A DNA stretch of 64,000 nt, from positions 124,001 through 188,000 of the forward strand of contig CAIYJE010000160.1 in the NCBI GenBank assembly GCA_903926465.1. Reading direction: 5' to 3'. How positions within the stretch are numbered: position 1 is the first letter of the stretch; each line of letters opens with the position of its first letter. Below, piece after piece: positions 35,039 to 43,715 of this stretch. The position numbers and the translations under genes are program-made. The stretch is from an uncultured Planctomycetales bacterium (lineage in GTDB: Bacteria; Planctomycetota; Planctomycetia; Isosphaerales; Isosphaeraceae). The notes under the pieces were generated by a model, which ran no database searches, had not been told where the DNA came from, and was given only the letters and a program-made list of their open reading frames with translations.

Positions 35039-35965
35039 TTGTTTCCTCTTCATTTGGGTAGTTCCTTGTCCCATTTTGGAACGGTGACCATTGTTGGCGT
35101 GGGCCTGATCGGAGGCTCGATTGGGAAGGCCCTGCGCGCTCGGGGGATGGCCGATGAAGTGATCGGACTCGGTCGAGACCAAGCACGCTTGGCACTTGCC
35201 CAGTCGGTTGGTGCCATAGACTCGTTTACAACCCATTTTGAAGATTCGATACCAAGATCGCAGATTGTTGTCATTTGCACGCCGGTCGATCGAATCTCAG
35301 CAGATATCCTGCAATGTGCCCCGTTTGGGCATCCGGATCTGCTGATCACCGATGCGGGAAGCACCAAACGGACCATTGTGGAATCGGTGAGTCAGATTGC
35401 GGATCTGGCCGCCCATTACGTGGGAGCACATCCCATCGCCGGTTCCGAGCGTTCAGGCGTTGAGGCCTCCCGGGCCGACCTGTTTGAACGAAGCCTTTGC
35501 GTCCTGACTCCCATGGATTCGACGCCAGAGAAACTCTGCGATCGGGCAAGAAACTTTTGGGCTTCTCTGGGCTGTCATGTTGAAAGCATGACTCCGGCGG
35601 TGCATGATGAAGTTCTCGCACAAATGAGCCATGTGCCGCATGTGCTCGCCGCAGCGCTAGCTCGCTCGGTTCCAGCCTCCAGTCTTCCGTTTGGCGGCGG
35701 AGCGTTTCGGGATGTGACGCGTGTTGCAGCCGCCGACCCCTCGCTCTGGATTTCAATCCTCCTGGAAAATCGTGAAGCTGTATTACAAACCCTGGATCAG
35801 TACTTGAAGAGTTTGCATGAGTTCCGTTCGCTCTTGGCTCAGTCCGATTCCGATCGTCTTAAAATCTGGTGGCATGAAGCCAAAATTCAGCGCGGGCTTT
35901 TTGAACAGGCCCAGGCCCAGCTTGCCGATCGTTCAAGACGCAGCTCGTCCGAAATAATCGACTAA
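35039..35965 (+). CDS. tyrA: Prephenate (or arogenate) dehydrogenase
   Basis: 308 residues. Rossmann motif TVTIVGVGLIGGSIG, then AHPIAGSERSGVEAS (catalytic His in AHPIAGSE) and DRISADILQ. Oxidative decarboxylation step to tyrosine. No ATG lies before the Rossmann fold; possible starts are TTG 35039, TTG 35054, TTG 35066 or GTG 35084. TTG 35066 gives the normal leader length (about 7 residues before TVTIVG); 35039 is listed as the longest. A prephenate- versus arogenate-specific call is not possible. The C-terminal ACT domain of some TyrA proteins is absent. Confidence 0.84.
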   Translation: MFPLHLGSSLSHFGTVTIVGVGLIGGSIGKALRARGMADEVIGLGRDQARLALAQSVGAIDSFTTHFEDSIPRSQIVVICTPVDRISADILQCAPFGHPDLLITDAGSTKRTIVESVSQIADLAAHYVGAHPIAGSERSGVEASRADLFERSLCVLTPMDSTPEKLCDRARNFWASLGCHVESMTPAVHDEVLAQMSHVPHVLAAALARSVPASSLPFGGGAFRDVTRVAAADPSLWISILLENREAVLQTLDQYLKSLHEFRSLLAQSDSDRLKIWWHEAKIQRGLFEQAQAQLADRSRRSSSEIID

Positions 35966-36003
35966 ACCCACTCAATACCGTTTCACCTGTCACTGGTTCA
36001 TTC

Positions 36004-38889
36004 ATGCTCTGGCATATTCAGATTTCTCCTGGTCCTGGACAACCCGATCACGAAGGCCGCCGAATCGAACGAGAGGCCGCAGAGTTACATCTGCCAGGTC
36101 CTTGGCTGGTTTCTGCCGCACGCGGATTCTTGATCCAGGGGGATTTCACTCAGGCCCAAATTGAGCGGCTGGCCAGTGATCTCTTTGTCGACTCGGTGGT
36201 TGAGTCTGTTCGGGTTACCCCTTGCGTGCGAGCCCAGGACGGATCTCTTACTCACTCTGGCACCAACCAGATCCACGTGTTGCGGCAACCCGGTGTTACG
36301 GACCCGGAAGGTGAGAGTGGCCTGAATCTCTTGAGAGATCTAGGATACGCCGTTGACCACTGTCGAGCCATTCGAACCTACCAGGTCGATGGCCCCTCGA
36401 ACGCCATGGACGCACTGGTTTCTCGAGTCCTGTGCAACGACGCGGTTGAGGTGGCTGTTCGCGGACCCATTCCTTTCGATCGGATTGGGCTTGGGGCAAA
36501 CTACCTGTTCCAGCGGATCTCGGTTCCGCTGAGCACCATGAATGACGTAGAGCTGGTGAAGTTCAGCCGAGACGGCCAGCTTTCACTCAGTCTCAGTGAA
36601 ATGAAAGCGATTCAGGCTCACTTCGCGGAAATGGGCCGTGAGCCAACCGATTGCGAACTGGAGACGATCGCACAGACATGGAGCGAACACTGCTCCCACA
36701 AAACACTCAGGGGTGTCGTGGAATTTGAAGGCAAGGTGATTGACAATCTCCTGAAGTCCACAATTTTCCAGGCGACCAAAACCCTGAACCTCGACTGGCT
36801 GGTCTCGGTGTTTGAGGACAACGCGGGGGTTGTCTCGTTTGACCATGACTACGACGTTTGCTTCAAGGTTGAAACGCATAACCACCCCTCGGCCATCGAT
36901 CCCTACGGGGGAGCAAACACAGGGATTGGCGGCGTGATCCGCGACCCAATGGGAACCGGCCTGGGTGCGAAGCCAATTGCCAATACCGACGTCTTCTGCG
37001 TGGCACCGCCCGATACCCCACCGGAATTGGTTCCGCCTGGGGTGCTTCACCCGAAGCGTGTGCTCAGAGGGGTTGTGGCGGGAGTTCGCGACTACGGCAA
37101 CCGAATGGGAATTCCCACGGTCAACGGCGCATTGGCGGTAGACCCGGCCTATCTGGCTAACCCGCTCGTGTTCTGTGGCACCATCGGACTTCTCCCTCGT
37201 GGAAAAGCTCACAAGGAAGTTGCGCACGGTGACCTGATTGTGGCCCTTGGTGGACGGACCGGCCGTGATGGAATTCATGGGGCAACGTTCAGCTCCGTGG
37301 ATCTCACCAGCGAGAGCCAGGGAATTTCTGGCGGATCGGTCCAGATTGGGAACGCGATCACCGAAAAGATGGTGCTTGATGTCGTGCTACAGGCACGAGA
37401 CCGAGAGTTGTTCCGTTCGATCACCGACTGCGGGGCGGGCGGATTCAGCTCTGCGGTGGGAGAGATGGGTGCAAATCTTGGCGCAGAGGTCGATCTTGAG
37501 AAAGCACCACTCAAGTACCAGGGTTTGAACTATACGGAAATCTGGATCTCGGAAGCTCAGGAGCGGATGGTTTTGGCGGTGCCTCCCGAGCACCTCGAAG
37601 CGTTCCAGGCTTTGGCCGATGCCGAACACGTGGAATCCACCGTGCTGGGCCGGTTTGTGGATACCGGCAGGCTCCAGCTTCGCTACGAGGGCGAAGTTGT
37701 TGGTGATCTCTCCATGCATTTTCTTCACGAGGAACGCCCCAGGGTTGTTCGGCAGGCTCGGTTCACGCCGGCCCCAGAAACAGCACTCGATCTTCCCGAG
37801 CGTCTGAACTACAACGACGACCTGCTGGCTGTGCTTGCGAATTGGGATGTGGCAAGCAAGGAGTGGATTGTTCGGCAGTATGACCATGAGGTTCAGGGCG
37901 GCACCATCATCAAGCCGATGGTTGGTAGCCACGAAGATGGTCCTGGAGACGCTTCGGTTATTCTGCCGGTTCGCGGTCGTTGGCGTGGGCTTGCCATCAG
38001 TTGCGCATTGAATCCTCGGCTCGGGTCTATCGACCCGTATGCGATGGCGGCAGGGTGTATTGATGAAGCCATTCGCAACTGTGTGGCTGTAGGCGCGGAC
38101 CCAAGCCGAATTGCCCTGCTTGATAACTTCTGCTGGGGCAACCCGGAACGGCCGGAAACACTCGGCTCACTGGTTCTGGCTGCCAAGGCTTGCCATGATC
38201 TTGCGCTGGCTTATCAAACCCCGTTTATTTCTGGAAAGGACAGTCTTTATAACGAGTACTCCCACGGAGACGTTTCACTTGCAATTCCCCCGACCCTGCT
38301 GATCAGTGCGATGGGGCAGGTTCCCGACGTTCGGCGCTGTGTGACCATGGATCTGAAAGAGTCTGGAAACTCGCTGTATCTGATCGGCGAGACGACCGAT
38401 TGCCTGGCGGGATCGATCTGGGTTCAGCACCTTGGACTGAAGGGTGGGCGGGTTCCACAGGTGGTACCCGAGGCAGGCCGAAAGATCTTTGCTGCCGTTC
38501 ATGAAGCAATCTCGAATGGGGTCATTCGTGCGTGCCATGACGTGAGCGATGGCGGGCTTGCGGCTGCGATTGCTGAAATGTGTATGGCTGGACGGCTTGG
38601 TGCAAGCGTTCTGCTGGCATCGGTGCCTGGCGCAGACCGAGGTATCTCCGAAAGTGCGATACTTTTCTCAGAGAACCCCACTCGTTTTGTGGTCGAGATT
38701 CGGCCGGCAGACGAGCCTCGGTTCCGGGAAATCTTGAACTCTCAAGGAGTGCATCACTGGGGCCGAGTTGGGACGGTGGATGCTACCCCCAATGGTCATT
38801 TTATCGTTCAGGGGCATAGTGGTCAGAATCTCATTGATATCGGAATTCCGCAAATGCTCAGCGCGTGGCGTAGAACGCTCGACGCTTGA
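36004..38889 (+). CDS. purL: Phosphoribosylformylglycinamidine synthase, large PurL with PurS-like N-terminus
   Basis: 961 residues, longer than small PurL (about 730) and shorter than the large enzyme with fused glutaminase (about 1300). Residues 1-155 hold two PurS-like halves (WHIQISPGPGQPDHEG then IHVLRQPGVTDPEG); this matches the N-terminal PurS-dimer-like domain of large PurL. The synthetase part follows with TWSEHCSHKT near residue 219, HNHPSAIDPYGGANTG near 297, ATFSSVDLTSESQG and two AIRS-like halves. It converts FGAR to FGAM using glutamine ammonia from PurQ, encoded two genes downstream. The glutaminase domain is thus separate, so the purS gene is fused and not free. Confidence 0.93.
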   Translation: MLWHIQISPGPGQPDHEGRRIEREAAELHLPGPWLVSAARGFLIQGDFTQAQIERLASDLFVDSVVESVRVTPCVRAQDGSLTHSGTNQIHVLRQPGVTDPEGESGLNLLRDLGYAVDHCRAIRTYQVDGPSNAMDALVSRVLCNDAVEVAVRGPIPFDRIGLGANYLFQRISVPLSTMNDVELVKFSRDGQLSLSLSEMKAIQAHFAEMGREPTDCELETIAQTWSEHCSHKTLRGVVEFEGKVIDNLLKSTIFQATKTLNLDWLVSVFEDNAGVVSFDHDYDVCFKVETHNHPSAIDPYGGANTGIGGVIRDPMGTGLGAKPIANTDVFCVAPPDTPPELVPPGVLHPKRVLRGVVAGVRDYGNRMGIPTVNGALAVDPAYLANPLVFCGTIGLLPRGKAHKEVAHGDLIVALGGRTGRDGIHGATFSSVDLTSESQGISGGSVQIGNAITEKMVLDVVLQARDRELFRSITDCGAGGFSSAVGEMGANLGAEVDLEKAPLKYQGLNYTEIWISEAQERMVLAVPPEHLEAFQALADAEHVESTVLGRFVDTGRLQLRYEGEVVGDLSMHFLHEERPRVVRQARFTPAPETALDLPERLNYNDDLLAVLANWDVASKEWIVRQYDHEVQGGTIIKPMVGSHEDGPGDASVILPVRGRWRGLAISCALNPRLGSIDPYAMAAGCIDEAIRNCVAVGADPSRIALLDNFCWGNPERPETLGSLVLAAKACHDLALAYQTPFISGKDSLYNEYSHGDVSLAIPPTLLISAMGQVPDVRRCVTMDLKESGNSLYLIGETTDCLAGSIWVQHLGLKGGRVPQVVPEAGRKIFAAVHEAISNGVIRACHDVSDGGLAAAIAEMCMAGRLGASVLLASVPGADRGISESAILFSENPTRFVVEIRPADEPRFREILNSQGVHHWGRVGTVDATPNGHFIVQGHSGQNLIDIGIPQMLSAWRRTLDA

Positions 38890-38937
38890 CCCATCAATTT
38901 CTCTCACTTTTCTATTAAGCTTTAAAGGATCGCCACC

Positions 38938-39765
38938 ATGTTGAAGTTTGTGACTTTTGTCGATGGAACCAATCTTGACGGTGTTTTGAAACATTTGAAC
39001 CTTCGTGTCGATGACTATGGGTCTTTCTATCGCCACCTGTTTGATCGTAGCGTTCATGAATGGGGAAAGACGTTTGCCGAGGGGTCCCCTTGGCCACCTG
39101 CCCAGCATGCGAGAATTTACTGGTACGTCGTTGGAAAAATGGACGAGTGGGATCTGGGCGATAGCAAGGCGGAAGGCCGACTGCGGAGCCGATTTGATCT
39201 GAACGCACGGCTTCGTGATAGCTACGTTGAGGACGTGATCCGCCGGTTGCCTGACTGTCCGCCTGAGCGTCGGATGGAAGAGGCCTGGAACTTGTGCTTT
39301 GCGGAAACCCGAGACTGGTACGAAGGCAAGCGGCGGGCCCTTGAGCGGAAGAAGCGGTTCTACCACGGGGTGCAGGCGGCCACCGATTTCATCGAGATCC
39401 GCCAAGAGGGGCACTGGAAGATCGATCTGCTCCACCACACCATCACGGAAAAGGGGCTGGATACCAGCCTGGCCGTCGACATGACGGCCTTGCATGAAAC
39501 CTACGACGTTGCCTTGTTGATTTCAGGCGATGCCGACGGGATTCCCGGTATCAACTATGTGAAAAACCGCTCCAAGCATGTGGGAGTGATCGAATTCCGC
39601 CGGGGGGCCCAATCGGAATTCCCCGGTAAAGGCGCATCGTCTCGACTGAAGATTGCCGCCGATTTTGTAGTCCAGGTTTTTGAAGCCGACCTGATTCGAC
39701 GGAATCTGGCGTATCGAGCAGAACCGGAGTTTGGGGGCATGTCGGGGAGCGAGGCAAACTACTGA
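38938..39765 (+). CDS. NYN-domain (LabA/PIN-like) putative RNase inserted between purL and purQ
   Basis: 275 residues. PIN-like NYN fold: FVDGTN at 7-12 (Asp9, Asn12), EKGLD 171-175 (Glu171/Asp175), a conserved Asp181, and the acidic strand ISGDADG 195-201 (Asp198, Asp200). These four acidic groups are the metal-binding site of PIN/NYN nucleases. The middle (75-150) contains a charged helical insert rich in Arg. It starts 48 bases after purL (AAAGGA ribosome-binding site) and ends in TGATG overlapping the purQ start by one base, so it is translationally coupled to purine synthesis. RNA target unknown; a link to purine control is inference. Confidence 0.87.
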   Translation: MLKFVTFVDGTNLDGVLKHLNLRVDDYGSFYRHLFDRSVHEWGKTFAEGSPWPPAQHARIYWYVVGKMDEWDLGDSKAEGRLRSRFDLNARLRDSYVEDVIRRLPDCPPERRMEEAWNLCFAETRDWYEGKRRALERKKRFYHGVQAATDFIEIRQEGHWKIDLLHHTITEKGLDTSLAVDMTALHETYDVALLISGDADGIPGINYVKNRSKHVGVIEFRRGAQSEFPGKGASSRLKIAADFVVQVFEADLIRRNLAYRAEPEFGGMSGSEANY

Positions 39766-40538
39766 TGGCCACGCCACGGGTTTTAATTTTACGAGCGCCT
39801 GGTACGAACTGTAACGAGGAAACGGCATACGCCTGGGAACAGGCAGGTGCATCCTGTGAAACCTGGCATCTTTCCAGGTTACTCGCCGATGCAAGCCAAA
39901 TTTCCAAGTTTCAGGTTTTAACGATCCCCGGTGGTTTCTCTTACGGAGATGACCTTGGGGCCGGCCGAATCTTTGCGACTCGTCTGGGTACGGTCCTCGG
40001 TGAGGAAGTTCGGAAACTTCGTGACCGAGGCGGCCTCATTCTTGGCATCTGCAACGGGTTCCAGGTTCTGGTTCGTGCTGGCCTGTTGCCAGAGAACTCA
40101 GAAATTGGGCCGGTTACACTGACCCGGAATGACTCGGGCCACTTTGAGGACCGCTGGACGCGGCTGGCCCCAGTGCCCGGCCGCTCCCCGTTCCTGACGT
40201 CTGCGGAACCTCTGGAATTTCCCTCAGCGCATGGCGAGGGGAAATTCCTCACCAAATCGGCCGAAGATCTGGAGCGGCTCCAGCAAGCCGGTCAGATTGT
40301 GCTGCGTTATATTGATGCCGAGGGAAATCCAACCCAGTCGTTCCCGCAGAACCCGAATGGATCGGCCGGAGCCGTTGCCGGCATGTGTGATCCAACCGGA
40401 CAGATTCTCGGTCTGATGCCTCACCCTGAACGGCACGTACTTCCCTACCATCACCCCAGGTGGACCCGTTCGGAACTTCGAGCCGAAGGGGATGGCATGA
40501 GGCTTTTTCGTTCGGCGGTTGCGTCACTCTCTGAGTGA
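39765..40538 (+). CDS. purQ: Phosphoribosylformylglycinamidine synthase, glutaminase subunit
   Basis: 257 residues. Class I glutamine amidotransferase: RAPGTNCNEE near residue 10, nucleophile Cys96 in LGICNGFQVL, and the catalytic His in LMPHPERH. It supplies ammonia to PurL. The ATG overlaps the stop of the NYN gene (TGATG). A strong hairpin at 40584-40619 follows. Confidence 0.93.
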   Translation: MATPRVLILRAPGTNCNEETAYAWEQAGASCETWHLSRLLADASQISKFQVLTIPGGFSYGDDLGAGRIFATRLGTVLGEEVRKLRDRGGLILGICNGFQVLVRAGLLPENSEIGPVTLTRNDSGHFEDRWTRLAPVPGRSPFLTSAEPLEFPSAHGEGKFLTKSAEDLERLQQAGQIVLRYIDAEGNPTQSFPQNPNGSAGAVAGMCDPTGQILGLMPHPERHVLPYHHPRWTRSELRAEGDGMRLFRSAVASLSE

Positions 40539-40583
40539 TTCTCTTCTGGTCGATTCTCGGTCTGCAATTCGATCAAAACAAAA

Positions 40584-40619
40584 GAAGCCGGTTCCCAGGT
40601 TGGCCTGGGAACCGGCTTC
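40584..40619. terminator. Strong bidirectional hairpin between purQ and spoVG
   Basis: GAAGCCGGTTCCCAGG and CCTGGGAACCGGCTTC are perfectly complementary over 16 bp around loop TTGG. The A-rich left flank (CAAAACAAAA) gives a U-tract for the minus-strand spoVG transcript; purQ may share it. Confidence 0.82.
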
Positions 40620-40657
40620 CGCATTTCAAAGTCGTTCATCAGGTGTAGCGACAGAGC

Positions 40658-41308
40658 TTAGAGCCCTGCGCCAAAGCCGTGGGTATCGCCGCGGTGTTCC
40701 GAGGAAACGCCATCAACGGGAACCTCTCGGCGGCTTGGCGAGTGCGGCCCACGGATCACGGAACTACGATTGTGCTGGGTGTGAGACCGCAGAGGGCCCC
40801 GACGCAGAGGTGGCTGATCTGCCGCCCCTTGCTGACCCATGCTGGGCATCGCAGTTTCGTAGGGGTTCTGATTATCGTAATCGCCTTCGTCGAATTCATC
40901 GTAGCGCGAAACATAGCCCGGCTGCTTGGCACGTTCTAGTTCTTCGGCGTAGGCGGTCAACACGGCTCCCTGGATTTTCTCCCGGCAAGCTGAGTTGATC
41001 GGGTGGGCAATGTCGGCGTGAAGCTTGGCACGTCCTTCAGCGTCACGGAGTGCCCGGTTCTCGTCGAGTCGGCTGCCACAATGGTTGCAGAACCGAGAGC
41101 GTAGATGGTTCTTGGTGCCACAGTGGTTGCAGCGGTCGGTCAGCTTCCGCGAAGGCATGGCGACGAAGAAGCCCTTGGCCCCCTCGATGATCTTCAGGTC
41201 GCGGATGACGAACGAGTCGTCGAACGTTATGCTGCAGAATGCCTGCAACCGCTCGTTGCTTCCCGAGTTGTCTTCCATGAGCTTGATGCGAACTTCGGTG
41301 ATATCCAC
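40658..41308 (-). CDS. spoVG: SpoVG family protein with inserted zinc ribbon
   Basis: 216 residues from GTG 41308, preceded by AAAGGAG. The SpoVG core starts as [13 protein letters not shown] and continues to [16 protein letters not shown] (about 54), but instead of moving directly to DIAHPIN a zinc ribbon (C60-x2-C63, C74-x2-C77; CNHCG twice) and a short charged segment are inserted up to about residue 98, after which the core resumes ([24 protein letters not shown]). The C-terminus (130-216) is Gln/Arg/Pro-rich and likely disordered. SpoVG proteins bind DNA/RNA and act as global regulators in Firmicutes and Borrelia. It lies 32 bases downstream of ispE, like the ispE-purR-yabJ-spoVG order in Bacillus. 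Confidence 0.85.
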   Translation of the reverse strand: MDITEVRIKLMEDNSGSNERLQAFCSITFDDSFVIRDLKIIEGAKGFFVAMPSRKLTDRCNHCGTKNHLRSRFCNHCGSRLDENRALRDAEGRAKLHADIAHPINSACREKIQGAVLTAYAEELERAKQPGYVSRYDEFDEGDYDNQNPYETAMPSMGQQGAADQPPLRRGPLRSHTQHNRSSVIRGPHSPSRREVPVDGVSSEHRGDTHGFGAGL

Positions 41309-41340
41309 GGCCGGTACTCCTTTACTCGATGCGCGAGGTC

Positions 41341-42219
41341 TCAAGGTCCGCATGTCACGACTCGGATGCGTCCTACTCCGAGTGTTTCTAGCGCTTGTGC
41401 AACAGCCTCGGCTGAATCCCGATCGGGACACAGTCCGAAGTAGGCTGATCCACTTCCACTCATCATTGATCCGTCGCAAGACGGATCGAGGCACAACAGG
41501 GCGTCCCGGACCTTCGTCAGTTCCGGCACAAGGGACTCGCTCACAGGCTGAAGTCTGTTGAACAAACTCAATCCCAGGCGATCGAGATCTCCCGCTCTGA
41601 AAGCATCCTCGCAAGCCGCGATCGAACGCGGATCGTGGGGAACCCTGACAGATCGGTAGACGTCGGCCGTGGAAACCCCCACACCAGGGCTTACCAGGAC
41701 AACATAGAAGGAAGCTCGGAACGGAATCGGGGTGACAAGCTCACCGCGACCCCTGCAAATTGCAGCCGGCCCATGAAAAAAGAACGGAACATCACTGCCC
41801 AGTTCGGCACCCATGGCCGCTAACTGTGTTTGGGACAGGCCCAAAGACCAGAGCTGGTTCAGGCCGATGAGCGTTGCCGCGGCATCACTTGAACCACCAC
41901 CCAGTCCAGCTTGAACAGGGATCCGCTTTTTGAGTTCGATTGCCGCCCCGGAAGTCCCACCCACCTCACGCCGAAGCCGTTCAGCAGCTTTGATCACCAG
42001 GTTGTCTGGGCCGCAAGAGAGCGATGGGTCATCGCACACCAGCGAAACCGAACCGGTAGCCGAATGCTGAAAACTCAAGAGGTCAGTCAGGCCAATTTCC
42101 ACTGCAAGGGTCTCGATCTCATGGTAGCCATCGCTTCGCTTCGAACGAACTTCCAGAAAGAGATTGAGCTTGGCTGGCGCCAACACGTTGATCCGGTCAG
42201 ATTCCACGCGGACGATCAT
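41341..42219 (-). CDS. ispE: 4-diphosphocytidyl-2-C-methyl-D-erythritol kinase
   Basis: 292 residues. GHMP kinase with [11 protein letters not shown], the ATP-binding [13 protein letters not shown] (near 101-113) and the C-terminal [11 protein letters not shown] motif. Step of the non-mevalonate isoprenoid pathway. I chose ATG 42219 because it has GGAGG upstream and gives a normal length; earlier ATGs at 42312 or 42333 would add over 30 non-family residues. A glycine-coding stretch (GGTGGAGGCGG) lies just before it. It is the first of an ispE-spoVG pair. Confidence 0.88.
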   Translation of the reverse strand: MIVRVESDRINVLAPAKLNLFLEVRSKRSDGYHEIETLAVEIGLTDLLSFQHSATGSVSLVCDDPSLSCGPDNLVIKAAERLRREVGGTSGAAIELKKRIPVQAGLGGGSSDAAATLIGLNQLWSLGLSQTQLAAMGAELGSDVPFFFHGPAAICRGRGELVTPIPFRASFYVVLVSPGVGVSTADVYRSVRVPHDPRSIAACEDAFRAGDLDRLGLSLFNRLQPVSESLVPELTKVRDALLCLDPSCDGSMMSGSGSAYFGLCPDRDSAEAVAQALETLGVGRIRVVTCGP

Positions 42220-42549
42220 GGACGCACCGCCTCCACCACCGCCTTGGACGAGGATGCCGCTCAGTTCACAATCCCTACTGTTCAAATGGATCCAGGTCGC
42301 GTCCACAAACATGGCCGGTTCAGGATCCACCACAGAACGCGGCTGTTTCTATCCCCAAGGCTGAATCGTCGCAATAGGTAAATTTGACAAAACCAACCTC
42401 GATGGCCGATACCAACATAATCTTTCACGCGAAGCCCACGAATTGAGCGAAATCCAAGACCCCTGGCTGAGCCTGCAACAGGCTCCATATGCCCCAGTCT
42501 CTTCTTCACAATTCAGGGTCACCGGCCCCACTCAGACCTGAAACGACGG

Positions 42550-43128
42550 TCAGGAAGAACGCCCAGTGGCCGACCGGCCAGAAAGGCTCGCCTGGACCCG
42601 TTTTAATTCAGCAACCTCGCCAGCGTGACCCGCCGCAAGTGCGCATCGGATCAGCCCATCAATGGCCTGATAGAGGGGCTGGTTGCCATGGCAATCTGGG
42701 GAAAGAAGCCCTTTGAATCCTCTCGGAATCGCTCGCTCAATCAATTCATAGGCATAGCCAAAATGCCCCTTGGCAAGGCTGGGGTCTTTTTCGAGTTCCA
42801 GGGCAATCTGTCCAAGTGCGCAATGAACCCAAAGATGGTCACCACATCCCTCAAGCGCAAACCGCAACATATCCCGGGCCTCTTCAGGCTCACCCTGCCT
42901 CCAGGCATCAAGCGCTTCCTGGTAGTCATCCCAGAGCCTGGCCACGCAGGCAGGGTGAACCAATTCGAATCGCCCTGGGTCCAACTCTTTCAGCGAGATC
43001 CGGGAATGTGCTGGCTGGCCGGCATCGGGATGCTCTGGAGCCCTGCCCCGCCCTGCCGGTCCGGAAGGTGGACGCAACGAGGGACGAGAATTCGGGTCAC
43101 CTGGTCTCAAAGGACGGTTTTTGGACAT
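42550..43128 (-). CDS. TPR-like hypothetical protein
   Basis: 192 residues from ATG 43128. The first 60 residues are Pro/Arg-rich; from about 65 it is helical with TPR-like pairs (DDYQEALDAWRQGEPEEARDMLRFALEGCG, ...WVHCALGQIALELEKDPSLAKGHFGYAYELIERA). Family uncertain. Transcribed away from archease. A GAGCCTG-caa-CAGGCTC hairpin at 42469-42485 lies 65 bases past the stop. Confidence 0.62.
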   Translation of the reverse strand: MSKNRPLRPGDPNSRPSLRPPSGPAGRGRAPEHPDAGQPAHSRISLKELDPGRFELVHPACVARLWDDYQEALDAWRQGEPEEARDMLRFALEGCGDHLWVHCALGQIALELEKDPSLAKGHFGYAYELIERAIPRGFKGLLSPDCHGNQPLYQAIDGLIRCALAAGHAGEVAELKRVQASLSGRSATGRSS

Positions 43129-43284
43129 GATCGTCTCGCCTTTGCACTTCCGCAAAACCTACCGTGTTACGTGTGGGAACAAACCCGCTGCCCAAGTTCT
43201 GCGTAAAATGATTCTATCAATTCCCACCAGAACTTGGGGCGTACCACGCATCAACGGGTGACTTTGATCCCTGAAAGGCAGAGC

Positions 43285-43707
43285 ATGCAGCGCGTGAGTT
43301 TTGTCGATCACACCGCCGACGTGAGAATGATCATAGAGGCCGCCAGCCTGGATGATCTCTTTCGGGCAGCCGCGGAAGCAATGCTTGGCTATATCATCAC
43401 CAACCCTGAGCAAATCTTGCCGAGGGGGTCGGAAACGATCCAGATTCAGGCCGATTCACTCAGCGAGTTGCTGGTGAGATGGTTAAACGAACTGATTTTC
43501 CTGATCGAAACCAAGCATACCGTGTACCGAAGCTTTCAAGTTCAGATCAACGAGAAGACGCTTGAACTGTCTGCACAGGTTCAGGGAGAACCGCTGGACC
43601 CAGCGCGGCATCAGGTTGATCACGAGATCAAAGCCGTGACCCGACACGAAGCGGAAGTCTCATCAACGCCAACCGGCTGGTTCGCCCAGGTGATCCTGGA
43701 CATTTAA
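43285..43707 (+). CDS. Archease
   Basis: 140 residues from ATG 43285, preceded by AAAGG. Family hallmarks are FVDHTADV at 5-12 and DHEIKAVTRHEAEV near 112-125, holding the conserved acidic and His residues. Archease promotes the RNA ligase RtcB, often adjacent to it; I find no rtcB in this window. It converges with the sugar kinase gene, ending 8 bases before it. Confidence 0.85.
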   Translation: MQRVSFVDHTADVRMIIEAASLDDLFRAAAEAMLGYIITNPEQILPRGSETIQIQADSLSELLVRWLNELIFLIETKHTVYRSFQVQINEKTLELSAQVQGEPLDPARHQVDHEIKAVTRHEAEVSSTPTGWFAQVILDI

Positions 43708-43715
43708 CCCATGCC

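Noticed and set aside
41309-41614. N-terminal extension of SpoVG
   Set aside because: Overlaps the end of ispE on the same strand in another frame; the GTG at 41308 has AAAGGAG and starts the SpoVG core.
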